Shown here: positions 23,471-34,802 of the stretch, piece by piece
How positions within the stretch are numbered: position 1 is the stretch's first letter
Layout of the letters: every line of letters starts with the position of its first letter
NCBI GenBank assembly: GCA_963969395.1
Contig: OZ017799.1
Span: 21,702,501-21,766,500 of the forward strand
Length of the DNA stretch: 64,000 nt
DNA from: Pseudoscleropodium purum
Taxonomy: Eukaryota; Streptophyta; Bryopsida; Hypnales; Brachytheciaceae
Direction: 5' to 3'
Notes under the pieces: generated by a model
Told to the model about the DNA's origin: nothing
Database searches by the model: none
What the model saw: the letters and a program-made list of their open reading frames with translations, nothing else
Translations under genes and position numbers: made by a program

Positions 23471-24114
23471 TATACCCCAGTTATCAAAAATTATTTGCAA
23501 GCTAAACATCAATTCTTTAAATTGGCGGAATTCCATTTCTTTGGCACGCAGACTGTAAAGGAAATCTAGACCAGTTCTAGTTTTTGGAGCTTTGTGTCGG
23601 AGTACAACACAATTTCTGTCGCTGAAATCCCGCCTATTTAACGAAATTGATGATGTCAATATTACCACAAGATCAAGGTATGCACTAACTTGAAAATTAT
23701 GTTTTGAAAACCATATCCAGAATGCCATTACTAAGTCCAAACACCATCAAAACGGCAAAAACCTGCAGTAACGGAAGAACTGAAACGAGTGAATTCAAAC
23801 AGTGAGTCGGAGGGCACGTAGCACTCGCCTCTTGTCGAAACGCGATGCCGAGACTTCTAATGAAATCTACTTATCATCAATTTCGTTAAAGTGGTACCTC
23901 AGAAATAGTGTCATACATCTACACAACGCTCCAAAACCTTGGACTGGTTTAGATTTTCATTTCAGTCTGTGCGGACGCCATGCAGAGTGCCAAAGTACGT
24001 AGTGGAATTCCGCCAATTTAACGAAATTGATTTTAAGCTTGCAAATACGTTTTGACAACTGTGGTACGGTTTTCATTGCCATTGCGAGACTTGAAGTCAT
24101 TGCAGATGGTAAAC
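23442..24114. repeat. inverted repeat with 209/238-bp arms
   Basis: Left arm 23442-23650 and right arm 23877-24114 are inverted copies with roughly 70-75% identity, separated by 226 bp. Landmarks are GGAATTCCGCCAATTTAA, TTGCAAGC/GCTTGCAA, TCAATTTCGTTAAA and GCAGATGGT in both. The right arm lies 85 bp past the bHLH stop codon, so the bHLH 3' UTR may read into it. Confidence 0.65.
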
Positions 24115-24198
24115 GTTAAATTGACGTTAGTTTCATTGACGTCGAAAACGACGAAACCATAAGAATCAGAGGAAAGCAGGGTGAGGGTTTTGAGAGCA

Positions 24199-26214
24199 CT
24201 AGCTGACCTTGACAGTGATGTTGCATATGAGTTTGGCGGCCGCCTGGGTGACGCTGCACCGGAGGACGTCCAATCCCAGCGACTCCATGGACGCCATGAG
24301 CCCGCTGTGGAAGTTGGGAATCTTCTCGCATATCATCTCGATGACGATGCCGCCCGTGGAAAGCTCCGAGTGCACGTAGAATCGGTGCACGCAGTCGCTC
24401 AGGAACTTGGGGACCGCCTGCGCAGGACTTTCATTGCTGGCCTTCACGTCGCCGTCGCCTTCTTCCACCAAAGGCTGCTTGCTGTTCGATCCCACCCTCG
24501 GCGACGGGGCGCCTTTGGATTCTACTGGCGGACACTTGACGGCCAGCGAGCCGATCTTCTGGATGATGCGACTCAGCTTCACGCCCGGCGGCTGCGTCGC
24601 ATAAGCCATCGCCTGCTTCAACTTTGCGCGTTTCTTCAAGGCCTCCTCCTTCCTATGTTGCAGACTCTTCACCAGCTTCGTGCTATCTTCCACGATTGTG
24701 GATCGGTCCCGCTGGGAAACCCATTCATTATGTACCCCAATCGATTAGACAACAATCACGACAATGCAAGAACTCTAGAATCGATCGCATATCCAATACT
24801 TACTCATCCCCAAATGACAAGCTCCAGGATTAATGATATTCTGAATGTTCAATCACTGCGAAACGAGCGCTAGCTAGATAATGTATATATACGAGGATGA
24901 AACAATCCGGCTTGACCTGTGCGATCGATGAATATATCAGACAATGTTCAAACACAACATTGCAGCAAATCTAGAATCGATCTCATACCAAACACGTTCG
25001 AACTCATCCCAGAATCTTCAGGAGAATCAGTACTTTCAGTGTTCAAACGAGCGCTAGAATTTAATATACGAGGATGAATTAAACAATCCAGCATTAGTAT
25101 ACGACGATGACCTGTGCGTTGCACATAGAATGTAGTGATGAGTGTAACACCATAGTTAGAATAAGAGAATGTCGAATCGAGAACCCCTGCAATGGCAATT
25201 GAGATTGGCAAAGTTTTATCTCAGTTGTGTGTTTAGGGGAGAAAGCGTGGTCTGTGGTAGATGTGACTATTGACGCAGCGCTGTGGATTTTGCGTTTATG
25301 AAGAGCACGCTAAAGATTGGGGATGCGAGGAATTGAGAAGCGAGCTCCGAAAGGGTGAGAAATTCACTCACTTTGGAGCTGGGAGGCAGCAGGGACTCCA
25401 AGGCCAAGAACTTGCCCGCCATGTCGTCTCTCCGCCATCGCTCGCGCACGATATGCTCCACCTTGTCGAAGTAGCGCGTCCTCTGCGTGCGACTATTACC
25501 CATGGACGACGCGTCCTTGCTGGTGCGGCTGCGCTTCGGCGCCCGAAAACACAACTGCGGGCCCAAACCTATGTGGAGCGGATGCGCCATCACGACCTGA
25601 TCATTAAATTTCACATCCGCGGGCAGAATCTTGGGCACCATGTGGGCCACGGCGGACACCAGCGAGGGCGACCGATTCGCGAGAATCGGCGTAGCATCCC
25701 AAACCTTTGGCTTCCCGGCACCCGCAGTCGCAGCTGCAGGCATTTTGAATTCACCCCCTTTGCCACGCGCTCCGGCGCCGCGTCCCTTACGCCCCGCCTT
25801 GCGATCCGTCACCACCGTGACGGGCGGCAGCGGCGATTCAGAACCTCCCTTTGGCCGTATCAACACTGGTTGCTGCGCATTTCGGATGGGGTGGCGAGAA
25901 GCAAAGCTTAATTCATGCGCGGGGATAAGCCCTTTGTGCTCGACGGATCCAGCGCCACACATTGCATTCGGCCTGCTCCTTTGCGCGGGTGGAGTGGACG
26001 GGAAGACAGGCGACGTGGCAACACTAACCGCGTGCGCAACAGCGTCTACATCCCGACTACCGTAACTGTGGTCCTCGAAAATCTCTGGCAGATCTTCAAA
26101 AAGCTTGTGGATGCTGTTGTCGATGTCGAGCTCGCAAAGGGTCTGGTTTAGTACGGAGTTGTACACGCCGGGGGTGAAGGTGCTGTAGACGCTGTTGTCA
26201 TACGTGAAGTCCAT
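24199..26214 (-). CDS. bHLH transcription factor with ACT-like C terminus
   Basis: Two exons: 26214-25372 and 24711-24199, joined across a 660-bp intron (AAA|GTGAGT donor, TTTCCCAG|CGG acceptor, phase 0). The product is 451 residues. The bHLH domain is at about 250-305: basic region with H254, E258, R262 (the H-E-R set that reads E-box/G-box DNA), helix 1 M-A-G-K-F-L-A-L-E-S-L-L-P, loop at the intron, helix 2 S-T-I-V-E-D-S-T-K-L-V-K-S-L-Q. The C-terminal 71 residues (381-451) fit the ACT-like dimerisation fold of plant bHLHs. The middle is basic and low-complexity. The intron inside the bHLH is typical of plant genes. Start: ATG at 26214 in an excellent context (GCCATGG); an in-frame ATG at 26265 would add 17 residues, and the frame stays open further upstream. 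Helix 2 recalls the ZHOUPI/bHLH95-like group, but assignment is uncertain. Nuclear regulator expected. Confidence 0.85.
24766..25125 (-). repeat. tandem duplication inside the bHLH intron
   Basis: Two copies, spaced 177-196 bp, share CTAGAATCGAT (24775 and 24971), AAACGAGCGC (24861 and 25045), ACGAGGATGA (24891 and 25068) and GACCTGTGCG. Lies wholly within the intron of the bHLH gene, so it does not affect the protein. Confidence 0.65.
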
Positions 26215-28000
26215 GGCGGGTGGGGGAGGGGTTCCCGTCCACGACGCGGGGCAGGCTTGGAACATTTCCCTGACCTGCTGGGCGCTCTCGAAATCTCCCA
26301 CCGCCGGCTCGGAAGGCGATTTTGAAGCGCGCTCCAGGGTGGATAATTCCGAAAGGTGGGCGTCGTCTTTCAATGCCGGCAACGTGTCCCACAAGCTCCA
26401 GTGCACTTCACCTGCAAGAAGAGCGCAAGACGTCACACCGTCTTCAAACCGGATTTTGCTATATCGTGCTGGTTCCACCACTTCAAGGTGGATCGCGGCG
26501 AATGGTGGGAATTGAGAAGAGGTCGTGGACTCGTCCGAGCTCGCTCGTACCTTTAGAGCTTCAATGGCGAACACTGTATGTCGAGAGAAAAAGAACACCG
26601 ACACTGCATGACAACACGCGGACACTAGCAATGGATTGCAATAATTCACTAAATTGCGAACACGGAAAGTTAAGTGCTATCCGTTAGAAACCGAACCCTC
26701 CTGGTGGCACGTCGCTCTCGTCAACAAAGAGTACCCCGCGGTTCTCTCAATCTAGTACTCCCCCAATTGCGACCTCTCACTCGCCCTCCACTCGATACGT
26801 CAAGACCAAACGAACACCAAACGGTACTACACATACAACTTGCGCAATACCCCAGCTCGCTCGCTTTTGTACAGCGCGACCCATACCATCACTTTAATCG
26901 ACAGTGAGTAACGGCCAGCCATCGTCTTGATTACACACCTTTTCCAGGCCCACTTGGGTCGGTCGGCTAACACAACTCCACCCCCCCTACTGAAGTTCAC
27001 TGCCTACGCGCGTACAAGCTCAAAGCAACATTCTACGTACCAAGGTCATGATTCTCCTAGCGTCTACGCAGGCTGCGAAAGCCCCAGTACGTAGGCAAAG
27101 AACGAAATCAAAGCGTCCTTCACGAGCAGTAAGTTCGTAGTATAATTTCAAGATAAGATTGCCTGCATTCGGAGACACCGGCACTGGGTTCCAGAATCAC
27201 CCGGCACGCACGCCAGAAACCAAACTCCACACTGTTACCAGACCCAACACTATGTAATTCACCCACAGCACGACCCCTGAGGCAGCTAGCGCGAACCCTC
27301 TAAGGATTCGTCCTACTAGCAGCTACAATAGCTAGCTCCTCTGTTTGGTTGGCAACAAGCATCAGCTCCAGGCAGACGGGAGGCTGATAGGAGGGCCCGA
27401 GCAGAGTCCCTAGCTACCTTAGCTTAGCTTCGCACGGTGCGGCGGAGACGGGTGAAAAAAGCGGGTGCAGGAGACGGGTCTCTTCGGGATTTCGACCTCC
27501 AGGCTATTGGTATTTATTGGCCGGGGCGAACGCTGGGCACATGACTCCAGTTGCGCGTGGGCCGTTGTGAGTGGGCTGCCGGCAGCTGGAAAGCAGGGTT
27601 CGGTCGCAGTTCCCGTGGAGGCACGTGAGCGAGGTGCAGGGCTGGTGACCCCACCAGTCCAGCTAAATTAGGGGGGGGGGGGGGGGGGAGGGGCAGAAGC
27701 GTAGGAGCAAGGAGCCAAGGACCTTTCAAGTTTTTAGCCCTTCCACGGCGGAGCCTAGAAGCGTAGGCTGCAACGTAGGTGGTAGTTTGGGAGTTGGGAC
27801 GATGTTGCTGCTGCCACAGGTTGTGGGCGAAACTGACGCGAGGGGGAGCTTACCCCGGCGCGCTGCCTGCCACCACCAAGAAAAAGCAGCACCAGCACCA
27901 GCAGCGCCAAGATAGGCGTAGCGGAGTCTACCGTTCGGGTCGCAGAAACGGACGCAGCCGCGGGCCCATCCCTAAGAATTGGAATTGGCATCTGTCAAAG
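26215..28000 (-). promoter_or_regulatory. GC-rich 5' region of the bHLH gene
   Basis: Markedly GC-richer than DNA beyond 28 kb. Likely 5' UTR and promoter. A possible 5' intron is suggested by an acceptor-like CTTCTTGCAG at about 26411 and a donor-like AAAG|GTACGA about 140 bp upstream on the minus strand. Contains an 18-base G run (27671-27688, followed by AGGGG), C-rich on the transcribed strand and able to form a G-quadruplex on the other. Minus-strand frames at 27514-27729 and 27755-27991 could be upstream ORFs if the leader is long. No clear TATA box. Confidence 0.4.
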
Positions 28001-28269
28001 AGCATATGAAGCACATTCACGGAGCTTCAAGCAAGACATGAGTGAAAGACAAAAGCAGGTATTTATCAGTCATACGAAAGAAGGTAATGCAAAAGGTACA
28101 GCGTTGGAAAGAGTCTCTTCACCTCTAATGATGGGCTTCTATGTGATGTTCAGCGCCGGTGAAACCCACCAATCACCAGTAGAAAGGAAGTTCCAATAAA
28201 ATCGGACACCCCTCGGCTTTAATATGAGTGTCATTATTAGAAGAAAACGAGGGTTTTGCAACTATAATG

Positions 28270-28349
28270 TGCAACTTGTTCTACAATTGCATAGGATATT
28301 TACAATTAGGTGACAATTTAGAGCCCATAGTTGCAATGAACAAGTTGCA
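28270..28349. repeat. hairpin with 12-bp perfect arms
   Basis: TGCAACTTGTTC (28270-28281) and GAACAAGTTGCA (28338-28349) with 56 nt between, containing a second weaker inverted pair around ATTGCA/TTGCAAT. Sits in a stretch (28250-29200) full of GTTGCAACT-like motifs. Confidence 0.55.
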
Positions 28350-28725
28350 TTAGTTACAGTTTAGTTGTTGATTTTTTTGTCATTCGATAGCACACAAAGA
28401 ACTTCATCGACATTTGCAACTTGTTTGCAACTTGTAGATTTGTAGATTTTAAAATATTAATCTTAATAATCTATAGATTTTTGAATATAAAATCTACCTT
28501 TTCCTAGATTTCAAAATTTCTAATGTACCTTCTTCTTAAATTTCAAAAATTCAATTTCATAGATTTTAAATTTTCTTGAATTTTAATTACTTTTTTATTT
28601 ATTTCTATAGATTGTAGAAATCTTAGAATTCTATCAAAAAAATTCATTGTATAAGACTACAACAACTTACAAGTCTTATATGTCCAATCTAATGATACTC
28701 TTAAAAATGGATATGGGATGATTGA

Positions 28726-29002
28726 CATTAGAAGATTTTGGGGGCCTTCGGATGCTTGCGAGTTATCACAGCTTGAGAACGTTGGAAATAGGTTTGGCGC
28801 AACAGTCTAACATGGTCAAAACCCTACCACATCATTGACCAAAATTTTTTTTTATGCATTTGGAAATTTATTTTTATTTTTATTTTTATTTTTTGGAATG
28901 AAAAAGAAAATTCTAACAGCGAACCGTTCCCCTCACTACAGGGAACAGCTGCGGGGAACAAGCCCAAAATAGGCTTCTGAACCCCCTAAAACTCTTCTAA
29001 TG
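28726..29002 (+). mobile_element. CATTAG-ended MITE, copy 1
   Basis: Ends CATTAGAAGATTTTGGGGG and, inverted, CATTAGAAGAGTTTTAGGGG. 277 bp. Contains GGATGCTTGCGAGTTATCAC near the left end and GTTCCCC...GGGGAAC near the right end. An inverted second copy lies at 56660-56897. No clear target duplication. Non-coding. Confidence 0.65.
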
Positions 29003-30112
29003 TATAAAACAAATGGGAATGAACTTTGAAAGCAATTAGGATATAACTAAAAAATAATTAAGAAATAACTAGCGTGCAACTAGAAAGCAATTAGGAAACA
29101 ACTATAGTCATATTAAAGTTGCGTGATAGTTGTATACGGCACTAATTATTTCCTAGTTGTTTTTTGCAACTATAGAATGACTACTTTGCAACTCAAACAA
29201 TGTATCAATGCTATAAAACAATTACATTAAACATAAAAAAATTACATTAAACTTGGACTAATAGAGAAGATTAGATTTACATGATTGTTGTATAGGACAC
29301 AAGTTGTATAGTAGTCAGTTGTGCCAGATATGTTTTTCTTTTAATGCACTAAAGTCTACATTCATTTGGAGTTCAATATTTTTTTTGAATAAATAAGTTT
29401 CCAGCATTAGAAAAAATGTGAATGGCCACTACAAAATGAGGAGCTAAATGTAGGATTAGAATAAGTTTAGAAGTCTTTGCTTGACCCATAATGATCCAAG
29501 GCAATTATACTTTCAAAATGGGCAAAAATTGCTAAGAACTTGAAGAATTTGTTTGCTCATTTTTTCTTGAGATAGAACAAAATATAATTGTATCTTGAAG
29601 TTCACATTGAGAGTGAGCACCTTACAAAAATTCAGATTATTTAACAATATACTGTAGTAGATATTTAAGTTTGAAGTTTTATTTGAATCAATGGAAAAAT
29701 AAGGCAATGCACTTTGAAGAAGCATATCTCAAAATAATGACCTCCTTAATTAAGCTTAATAAAAGACAAAAGAGTTGAGAATGCTCATCTAAAATTTCTC
29801 AACATTTCAAGCATTTTTCAATTCATGGTAGAGCTTGAACTGAATGGTGATCAATGAAATGAAAATAGTGTTTGTAAGAAAAACAAGAATGGGACATTTG
29901 TCTTTTCCTTGGGCTCCTTGCATCTTCCCTTTTTGAGGTCAATTTGACCTTTTTGAGGTGAGCAACACTTGCATTGGTTGGCTGACTTTTCAATCCATGT
30001 CCAAACTGAATCCCCCCAAATGAATTGTGAATTACATTACACTACTTCACTTTAAAAAAAAATCCACCAAGCAAAGTTTAACTCAGAATTTTTTGAAACT
30101 ATAGCCATTGGA
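29003..30112. other. AT-rich intergenic DNA
   Basis: No gene. 29040-29220 repeats AACTA/GCAACT-like motifs. Nothing else recognised. Confidence 0.4.
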
Positions 30113-31014
30113 TTCACCCCTCAAAGACTAATAAGACACAATGTGTCTTTCAAATTTCCAATGGCAAATTCTTGATTCAATGTAGCAAATCTCAATATTT
30201 TGTAAACTAGGGACTTGTAGAGTAATAATTTTACATATTTTTTGCATTTTTTATTTTCAAAATTTCAATATGGGAAGTATTTTTTAAATCTATTTAGAAA
30301 ATGTGGTATTATAGAAAAAAGGAGCAAACATAACTTTTTTACTAAGAAAGAAATAGTAGGGATGAAATAAACTAATTTTTGGACATTTTTAGTCTTTAAT
30401 CTACATTTAAAAAGTGATCCTAAAGAAAATAATAATAATTTTTATTTAAAAAAATACAAGGTTCAATTTGGTATAATTAAAACTACAAAAATAATTAGAA
30501 TGATTTCAAATTTTTTGAAGATATTTTCAATATTCTAATAACTTGAATTACAAAATATAAAAAATTTACACATATATAATATTTTAAAAATTTGGTAGGA
30601 TCCAATTTGGTCAATTTTGATTTTCAACTCTTTCTGTTTAAAAATGCATACAAAATTGAGAAAATCTTTTAGTTTATATTTTATAAAATGAAAAATACTG
30701 CATGTGGCTTAAATTCCAATACAATTTTTTGGGAGGGTAAAAAATCATTATTCATCTTCTAATCATTTTTTTCCTCCCAAAATTGCATTTTTTTGCCTAT
30801 GAAGTGGATCATCCAAAATTGTTATAATCTAAAAATGCAATAGTCAATATTTTCCACAATGAATTCCACTCATACTAGACAAAGTAGTCTTTACTCTTGT
30901 ACGATTCAAATTAAAAATTTCAAGCGTGCACATCCATGTACAAAAAAATATCAAAGTGGTACAATTCATTGAAAACCTCCATTGTCAAAAAGTTGTTAGG
31001 GCTTGAGGGGTTAA
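30113..31014. mobile_element. TTAA-family element, about 902 bp
   Basis: Left end TTCA-CCCCTCAAAGAC (one change from TTAA), right end GCTTG-AGGGG-TTAA (31011-31014), giving an inverted terminus of CCCCTCAA. AT-rich, non-coding. Internal similarity to the 34/54/57-kb subfamily is weak, so it may be a separate subfamily. Confidence 0.45.
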
Positions 31015-31197
31015 TAATGCAATCTTTTTTTTAGAAATAATTGTTATTTTAAAAAGAATTCAAAATTTGAGAGGGGTAAGCTCAAAAAAGAATGATAGTG
31101 ATCAAAAAATGGTCATGTGGGTCATAAGAAGGTAATTCTATAATCTTCAATAGCAAAAATTTGGTTGAATATTGGTCATTAGGACTTTGGAAAAGAA

Positions 31198-31569
31198 TTG
31201 AGTGGTAGATTACTATTTCATATGTTTGGGCAAGTGGGAATCAATCAATGCATATGTGAGAGCCAAGTATTGGAGTTTGTTGAGAAAATACACTTTGAGT
31301 GTAAGAAGAAGAGTATGTTTTTGAAGCATTGTAGTTTGGAGGGGATTACTTTGAGTAGCATGAATATTTGCCCATATTAATGAAATTTTGGCAAATTTTT
31401 GGTTATTCCAACAAGTATTGTCACTTGTGAGAGAGAATTTTCAAAGAAGATTTTCATTAAAAATCAACTTTGTTTGGGACTCCCATCAAGACTTCAAACA
31501 AAGATCTTAGATGCACTTATGCAAGTATCTTTGTGCAAGTTTATTATTCAAAGTATAAATTGGCATTGA
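31198..31569 (+). pseudogene. hAT transposase C-terminal remnant
   Basis: One frame from 31198 to TGA 31567-31569, broken by TAA-TGA at 31378-31383. The second half (31384 on) reads V-I-P-T-S-I-V-T-C-E-R-E-F-S, then I-K-N-Q-L, then L-D-A-L-M-Q-V-S-L. This is the order and spacing of the hATC dimerisation motif (P-T-S-x-V-x-C-E-R-x-F-S ... I-K-x-x-L ... L-M-x-V-S-L) in hAT transposases and related domesticated zinc-finger proteins. The first half has no certain homology, and a neighbouring-frame segment (L-P-I-L-M-K-F-W) suggests a frameshift just upstream. Too short and broken to be active. Confidence 0.65.
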
Positions 31570-33141
31570 GATTTTAATTTGCAAAAGAGCATAAAAAAAT
31601 AGAAGATTGGTACCTATAGGCACATTATTCTCATCCTTGGAATGATACAAATACAACCAGGTTCTTAATTTATTTTGTCGTAGATGAAGCTAAGTGGGTG
31701 GCCACTGCATAATCTAATTATGCCTTCCAAGAAATGGATCTTCTTTGTCTACTCCTATTCTTAGTTCCCCTAATTGCAATTGCTAACCAAATCAAAAGTA
31801 AATTGGTAATTACAATCAATTTTGGCTACAAGAACCAAACTAAAGACCATGGGGGGTAGTCAAACAAGGGTTTTTAATATGCTAAATTTTAGGAATTTTT
31901 ATGTTTTTTCCAAAATGATAAAGTTCATTGATGATTGGACTAATTCCCTAAAAGTTATCTATGGACGAAGTTTAACTTCTAAACTTTTCTCTAAAACTTC
32001 ATCCCTCTATTTCTCCTATTCTAACTATTGAAACTCGATGCAGATTATTTGGGTATTTTTTATTTTTTATCTTCTAGTTAAATTATTAATTCAATTTATT
32101 TTGGTCAATTTTGGTTGACTTGTTCCAAATTAACTCAAAACTTCATCCTATTTTAACTTCTTCAATACAAATCTATTTTCTAAAGTAAAGGTAGTTTTGA
32201 AAACCTACAAATATTCTTTCTTTGATTCTAATACTAAATTTTTTCTAAGTTACCTTCAAAAGAATCTTTTTGGTTCCCTATTGTTTTAACTACATCCTTT
32301 AACTTTTAATTCCACTTGCTATTTTTGGGTCTAAAATACTTTTATGCAAAAGTTCCTAAATTTACCTTCTTAGAAAGGTAAATTTATCTCTTTAACTCTT
32401 GACTTTTCAAGCAAAAGTACCCCTAAAAAGTTATCTATGAATGAAATTTGATTGGTAATTGGTTCATCAAACTTCATCCATCAATTTCTTTTACTTTCAA
32501 AATTAACTAGTTTTTTTCATTCAATTCTACTTCTACACTATATTCTAAGATTTTCTTCTTGCTTATTTTAAATGACTTCTTAGTTTTTCATCCAATTCTA
32601 AGACTATTCTTCATTCAAGCGTAACTTTTGGAATTTTGATATAATTCTTATAGGTAAACATGTTTTTGCAAAGCTACTGAAATAAACTAATTGATTTGAA
32701 ATTCAAATATTTGATTCCCAATTCTCCTAAAGGTCTAACTTTCAGTTTAACTTTTAGTCCTATTGTTTTAACCTTAATCTAATGTATTTTGTGAAAATGA
32801 AAAAATGAAAAAATGAAATTTTGAAACTAACCTCAAGCTCTATGGATTTGATAATTCCATCTTTGTTCACCATAATCATAACATCATTGTAAACAACTTC
32901 AACCTCCATTTTGTATTTGTTGCATGTCATATTTTGATTTAGTATGCCGTTGTCGTATGATGATAAACAAGTTCCAAACTCTTTCTTCCTTGTTTTAAGC
33001 TTCTTTTATTTTTCTCCTCTTTTTATTTCTAGTATTCACTTTTTCTTTTAAGATATTTTTTCCAAACCAAATCCTATAAAATCTATTCATGGTTTGAAAA
33101 ATCAAACCAAGCTCAAGACAAATTCATTTAACCTTTTTGTA
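31570..33141. other. AT-rich intergenic DNA
   Basis: T/C-rich on the plus strand. No gene, RNA gene or repeat boundary supported. Confidence 0.4.
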
Positions 33142-33793
33142 CTAGAGGGTAGATGTATAGTTGAGTGGCTCCTTTTTGGCGAAAGTCCAAGTCCAAAAAC
33201 TCTTTTTTTGTGAATAAAATGTTTAAGAGTGAAATGCTTGGGAGTGAATTCTATAAAAAACAATTTTTTTTTTAAATCTAAAAATACCTAGCTTTTTGGA
33301 CGCCCCTAGACCTTAGAAATTATTATACTTTAGGAAAATAATTTTTGAAAAAAAAATATTGGCTAAGAGAAATGGACTTTGTAAAATTCAGTGTTTCAAA
33401 AATCATTAAAAAGTCCCTAGCAAACACATAAAGAAGATCTACATTATAAGCCATTGCTTTCTAGAAACATTAGTTAAACTCTATTATAAATATAGTACCT
33501 ACAATTCATTTGGTTAAGGGAAAGGAGTTTCAAAAGTTTTTTTTAATTTTGTTGATAACAAATTTGTTACACCTACTTTTTTCCAAAAGTCCCTAGCACT
33601 CACATACTATATACAAAAAGATTTTTTTTTTAAATCATAGAACTATTGGACATCAAGTTAATTTACCTAAATCAAGTTGTTTCATAGAAAAAAATAAATG
33701 TAAGTGACCTATAGATCAGTTTGAAAATAAGTTCTTTGTAGTTTTTAAGAGTATAACAAGAAATTGAGCCACTCAACCATACATCCACCCTAG
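33142..33793. mobile_element. inverted-terminus element, about 652 bp
   Basis: Left end CTAGAGGGTAGATGTATAG followed by TTGAGTGGCTC. Right end, inverted, CTAGGGTGGATGTATGG followed by TTGAGTGGCTC. This is a roughly 28-bp terminus with four or five differences. The interior is AT-rich and non-coding. No convincing target duplication, so the superfamily is unknown. Confidence 0.55.
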
Positions 33794-33878
33794 AAGCTAA
33801 TTTCCAAATTTCCTCAAAGTCAAGCTATTCTTCTATTTGTTTTTTTTCCTTTGTCTTCTAATCAAATTCAAAATGTGG

Positions 33879-34802
33879 TTAATCCCTAAAGGACCAAGCT
33901 TTGTTTTTTGGCTATGTAGAAATTTTGGACATGTCCATGTGACTAGAGATTTCTATATTTTTAGCCCACATTGTAATAGAAGGCGGGGATGAAGAATATC
34001 TTTTATATGCACTATTTTCATAACATTTGGAAATATGAGTCAAAAGTTATAGTTTAATATGATACTTTTTTTCGTAACTAGGTAGTTTGGGTAAATCAGA
34101 AAAAATTACTTTTTTCAGAAATAAAAACTTGAAATTGGTTTTCTAGAATTATATACACATGAAAAGCTTTGAATCATTCCATTTGACCAATGAGTCATAA
34201 GTTATGAGGATTTTTTGTTTGTGGTTTGTTATGGATTTTCTACTTTAAAATAAACTTTGAAATCCTTTATCTTATCCAATTTTCAATATTTTTGGAAATA
34301 AAATAAAATCATGGGATGTAGATTGTTTATTAAAACATTTTAATCATTGGGATTGGCATTTTTCAATTCCATATTTCAATTCTTAATAATTTAGTATATT
34401 GAATCATTTTGTAATACCTACTTATTAATTTTTTCCTATATGTTGTACAATTCCAAATGATCTAAAAAATTTCAAGAATGTGGCCAACTTATCTAGGAAA
34501 AACAATCCAAAGAAGCACCACCATTTTGGTCATTTTTTCATAGAAAAGTGAACTTGTGAAGTGCAGTTGCCCTCCTTTTCGTAGGGCAGAAAAAATGATT
34601 TTAGTGAATTTGAATGCTTATATTTTACAATCCACTTGATGGAAGTGTCTGAAATTTTACATGTTTTTGATACTATGTAATACAAGCTCCTATAGTGACA
34701 TATGTCAAAAAAGTTTTCTTTCAAAAATTTGGTACTTGTACTAAAAATGGCAATTTGGGGGCATTTTTGGTGAAAACATAGTCATGGAACTTTAGGGGTC
34801 AC
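33879..34802 (+). mobile_element. TTAA-family element, about 924 bp
   Basis: Left end TTAA-TCCCTAAAGGACC. Right end AACTTT-AGGGG-TCAC, with the right TTAA decayed. Closely related along its length to the copies at 53920 and 57499: shared blocks include TTTTCTAGA-TTATATACACATG, TAAGTTATGAGG and TGTACAATTCCAAATGATC. Non-coding. Confidence 0.65.

Noticed and set aside
24181..24873. 230-codon plus-strand frame opposite bHLH exon 2
   Set aside because: Complement of the helix 2/ACT-like coding exon; the minus strand has clear domain signatures.
25270..26687. Plus-strand frames of up to 213 codons opposite the bHLH exon
   Set aside because: Antisense shadows of a GC-rich real exon; no domains and no splice logic.
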